Source: an archaeon (GTDB lineage: Archaea; Thermoproteota; Nitrososphaeria; Nitrososphaerales; Nitrosopumilaceae). From it: 5,106 bases of DNA. The position numbers and the translations under genes were made by a program. Location: contig JAKAJY010000169.1 of assembly GCA_021824845.1 (NCBI GenBank), forward strand, positions 1 to 5,106. Direction: 5' to 3'. How positions within the stretch are numbered: position 1 is the stretch's first letter; each line of letters opens with the position of its first letter. Positions 4,554-5,106 of the stretch are shown in pieces. The notes beneath the pieces are model-generated. The model searched no databases and had not been told where the DNA came from. It saw only the letters and a list, made by a program, of their open reading frames with translations.

Positions 4554-5106
4554 TAATGGCGGTTTTAAGTTCCATCATACTTTGCCAAATCGGATTATTT
4601 GCTGTTGCTGAAGCTGAAAAAACTCCTGATTTTGGACTGCAAAGAAGTCAAGGAGTGCACGAAACTGAACAAAACACAATTCTCGATAGTCGTACACAGT
4701 TAAAGATTACAACAAAAAATGGATTTAATTCTGTAATTGATCTTGTTGTGACTGTCGATCCTCCAAATCTTGGAGTGGAAGCGACTATTAATGGTAAAAC
4801 CTCCTTATCAATTGATCCCAAAAAAGAAAATGCGGGTTTGTCAGTCCATGTTTCAGATGATGCTCCCGATGGTGACTATAAAGTAACAATTACAGGTACA
4901 AGCATTATCAATGGTAAGAAAGTCGAACGCATTACTTTTTTTACAGTTAAGGTAAAACCTCCTAGTGAATTTTCTCTCAAAGCGAATCCCTCCTCAATAA
5001 CAATACCCCAAGGAGGAAGTGGATTTACCACAGTCAAAGCCATAGCTACAAAGTCATTCAAAAATCCAATTAACTTGGAAGTATGGTTCAAATCTACTGG
5101 ATTTTC
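4535..5106 (+). CDS. Secreted Ig-like repeat surface protein, 5' part (runs off the window)
   Basis: An open frame of 190 codons with no stop before the right edge. From the TTG at 4535 it starts MSPKFVVMAVLSSIILCQIG and has a signal peptide: one lysine, a hydrophobic core at about 5-25, and a likely cut after AEA (25-27). The rest is beta-rich and looks like tandem Ig-like domains. Domain one is about 32-141 (PDFGLQRS to FTVKVK); the next begins PPSEFSLKANPSSITIPQGG at 142, and the D/E-F-x-L openings are 113 residues apart. The second opening matches the 'FSLSASPSSVTVPQG' repeats of archaeal and bacterial surface proteins. The role is probably cell-surface or adhesive. An ATG at 4556 is the alternative start, but it removes the only basic residue before the hydrophobic core and fits TATA spacing less well. 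The cysteine at 17 is not in a lipobox. Confidence 0.8.
   Translation, partial: MSPKFVVMAVLSSIILCQIGLFAVAEAEKTPDFGLQRSQGVHETEQNTILDSRTQLKITTKNGFNSVIDLVVTVDPPNLGVEATINGKTSLSIDPKKENAGLSVHVSDDAPDGDYKVTITGTSIINGKKVERITFFTVKVKPPSEFSLKANPSSITIPQGGSGFTTVKAIATKSFKNPINLEVWFKSTGF

Noticed and set aside
4535..4620. Lipoprotein signal using the cysteine at residue 17 of the surface protein
   Set aside because: Leucine precedes the cysteine instead of a small residue, and the hydrophobic core continues past it to an ordinary AxA-type cleavage site.
4876..5091. Minus-strand 71-codon frame near the right edge
   Set aside because: It overlaps the plus-strand Ig-like gene, which has a signal peptide and repeat signatures; the minus frame has neither promoter nor domain.

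Overview
The window looks like chromosomal DNA from an ammonia-oxidising archaeon of the Nitrososphaerota (Thaumarchaeota), most likely a Nitrosopumilales relative. This rests on several signals together. Base composition is moderately AT-rich and genes are tightly packed on both strands. Promoters have archaeal TATA boxes, and most genes have no Shine-Dalgarno sequence and appear to be leaderless. The gene repertoire also fits: a receiver-only response regulator with a long loop before its phospho-acceptor, a small HIT protein, small lineage-type membrane and coiled-coil proteins, and an Ig-like repeat surface protein. The lineage is an inference; no rRNA or amo gene is present to prove it.

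Layout, left to right. Positions 1-60 may hold the tail of an upstream gene. Positions 100-384 (+) encode a small antibiotic-biosynthesis-monooxygenase (ABM) fold protein. It converges on ilvD (398-2071, -), dihydroxy-acid dehydratase, with 13 bp between the stops. Directly upstream of ilvD on the same strand is a single-pass membrane protein with a His- and Cys-containing outer domain (2121-2738, -). An 89-bp divergent promoter region separates it from a HIT-family nucleotide hydrolase (2828-3232, +). The HIT gene converges on a coiled-coil protein of unknown function (3229-3906, -), and the two stop codons overlap on a CTAG palindrome. A 117-bp divergent region holding a 24-bp imperfect palindrome separates the coiled-coil gene from a single-domain response regulator (4024-4491, +). 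Last is the 5' part of a secreted Ig-like repeat surface protein (from about 4535, +), which runs off the right edge.

The genes do not form one pathway. ilvD is core branched-chain amino acid and pantothenate biosynthesis, the HIT and ABM proteins are housekeeping or stress-type small proteins, and the response regulator is an orphan with no histidine kinase in view. The strongest signals outside the genes are regulatory. They are the 24-bp palindrome upstream of the response regulator, a cluster of four CGACA/TGTCG motifs around the surface-protein promoter, and a consistent spacing rule: boxes about 25-29 nt before the start for genes without a ribosome site, and about 40-43 nt for the two genes with one. 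I saw no mobile element, CRISPR array, tRNA or rRNA. No gene-free stretch exceeds 300 bases. I cannot support the presence of a new defence or mobile system here.
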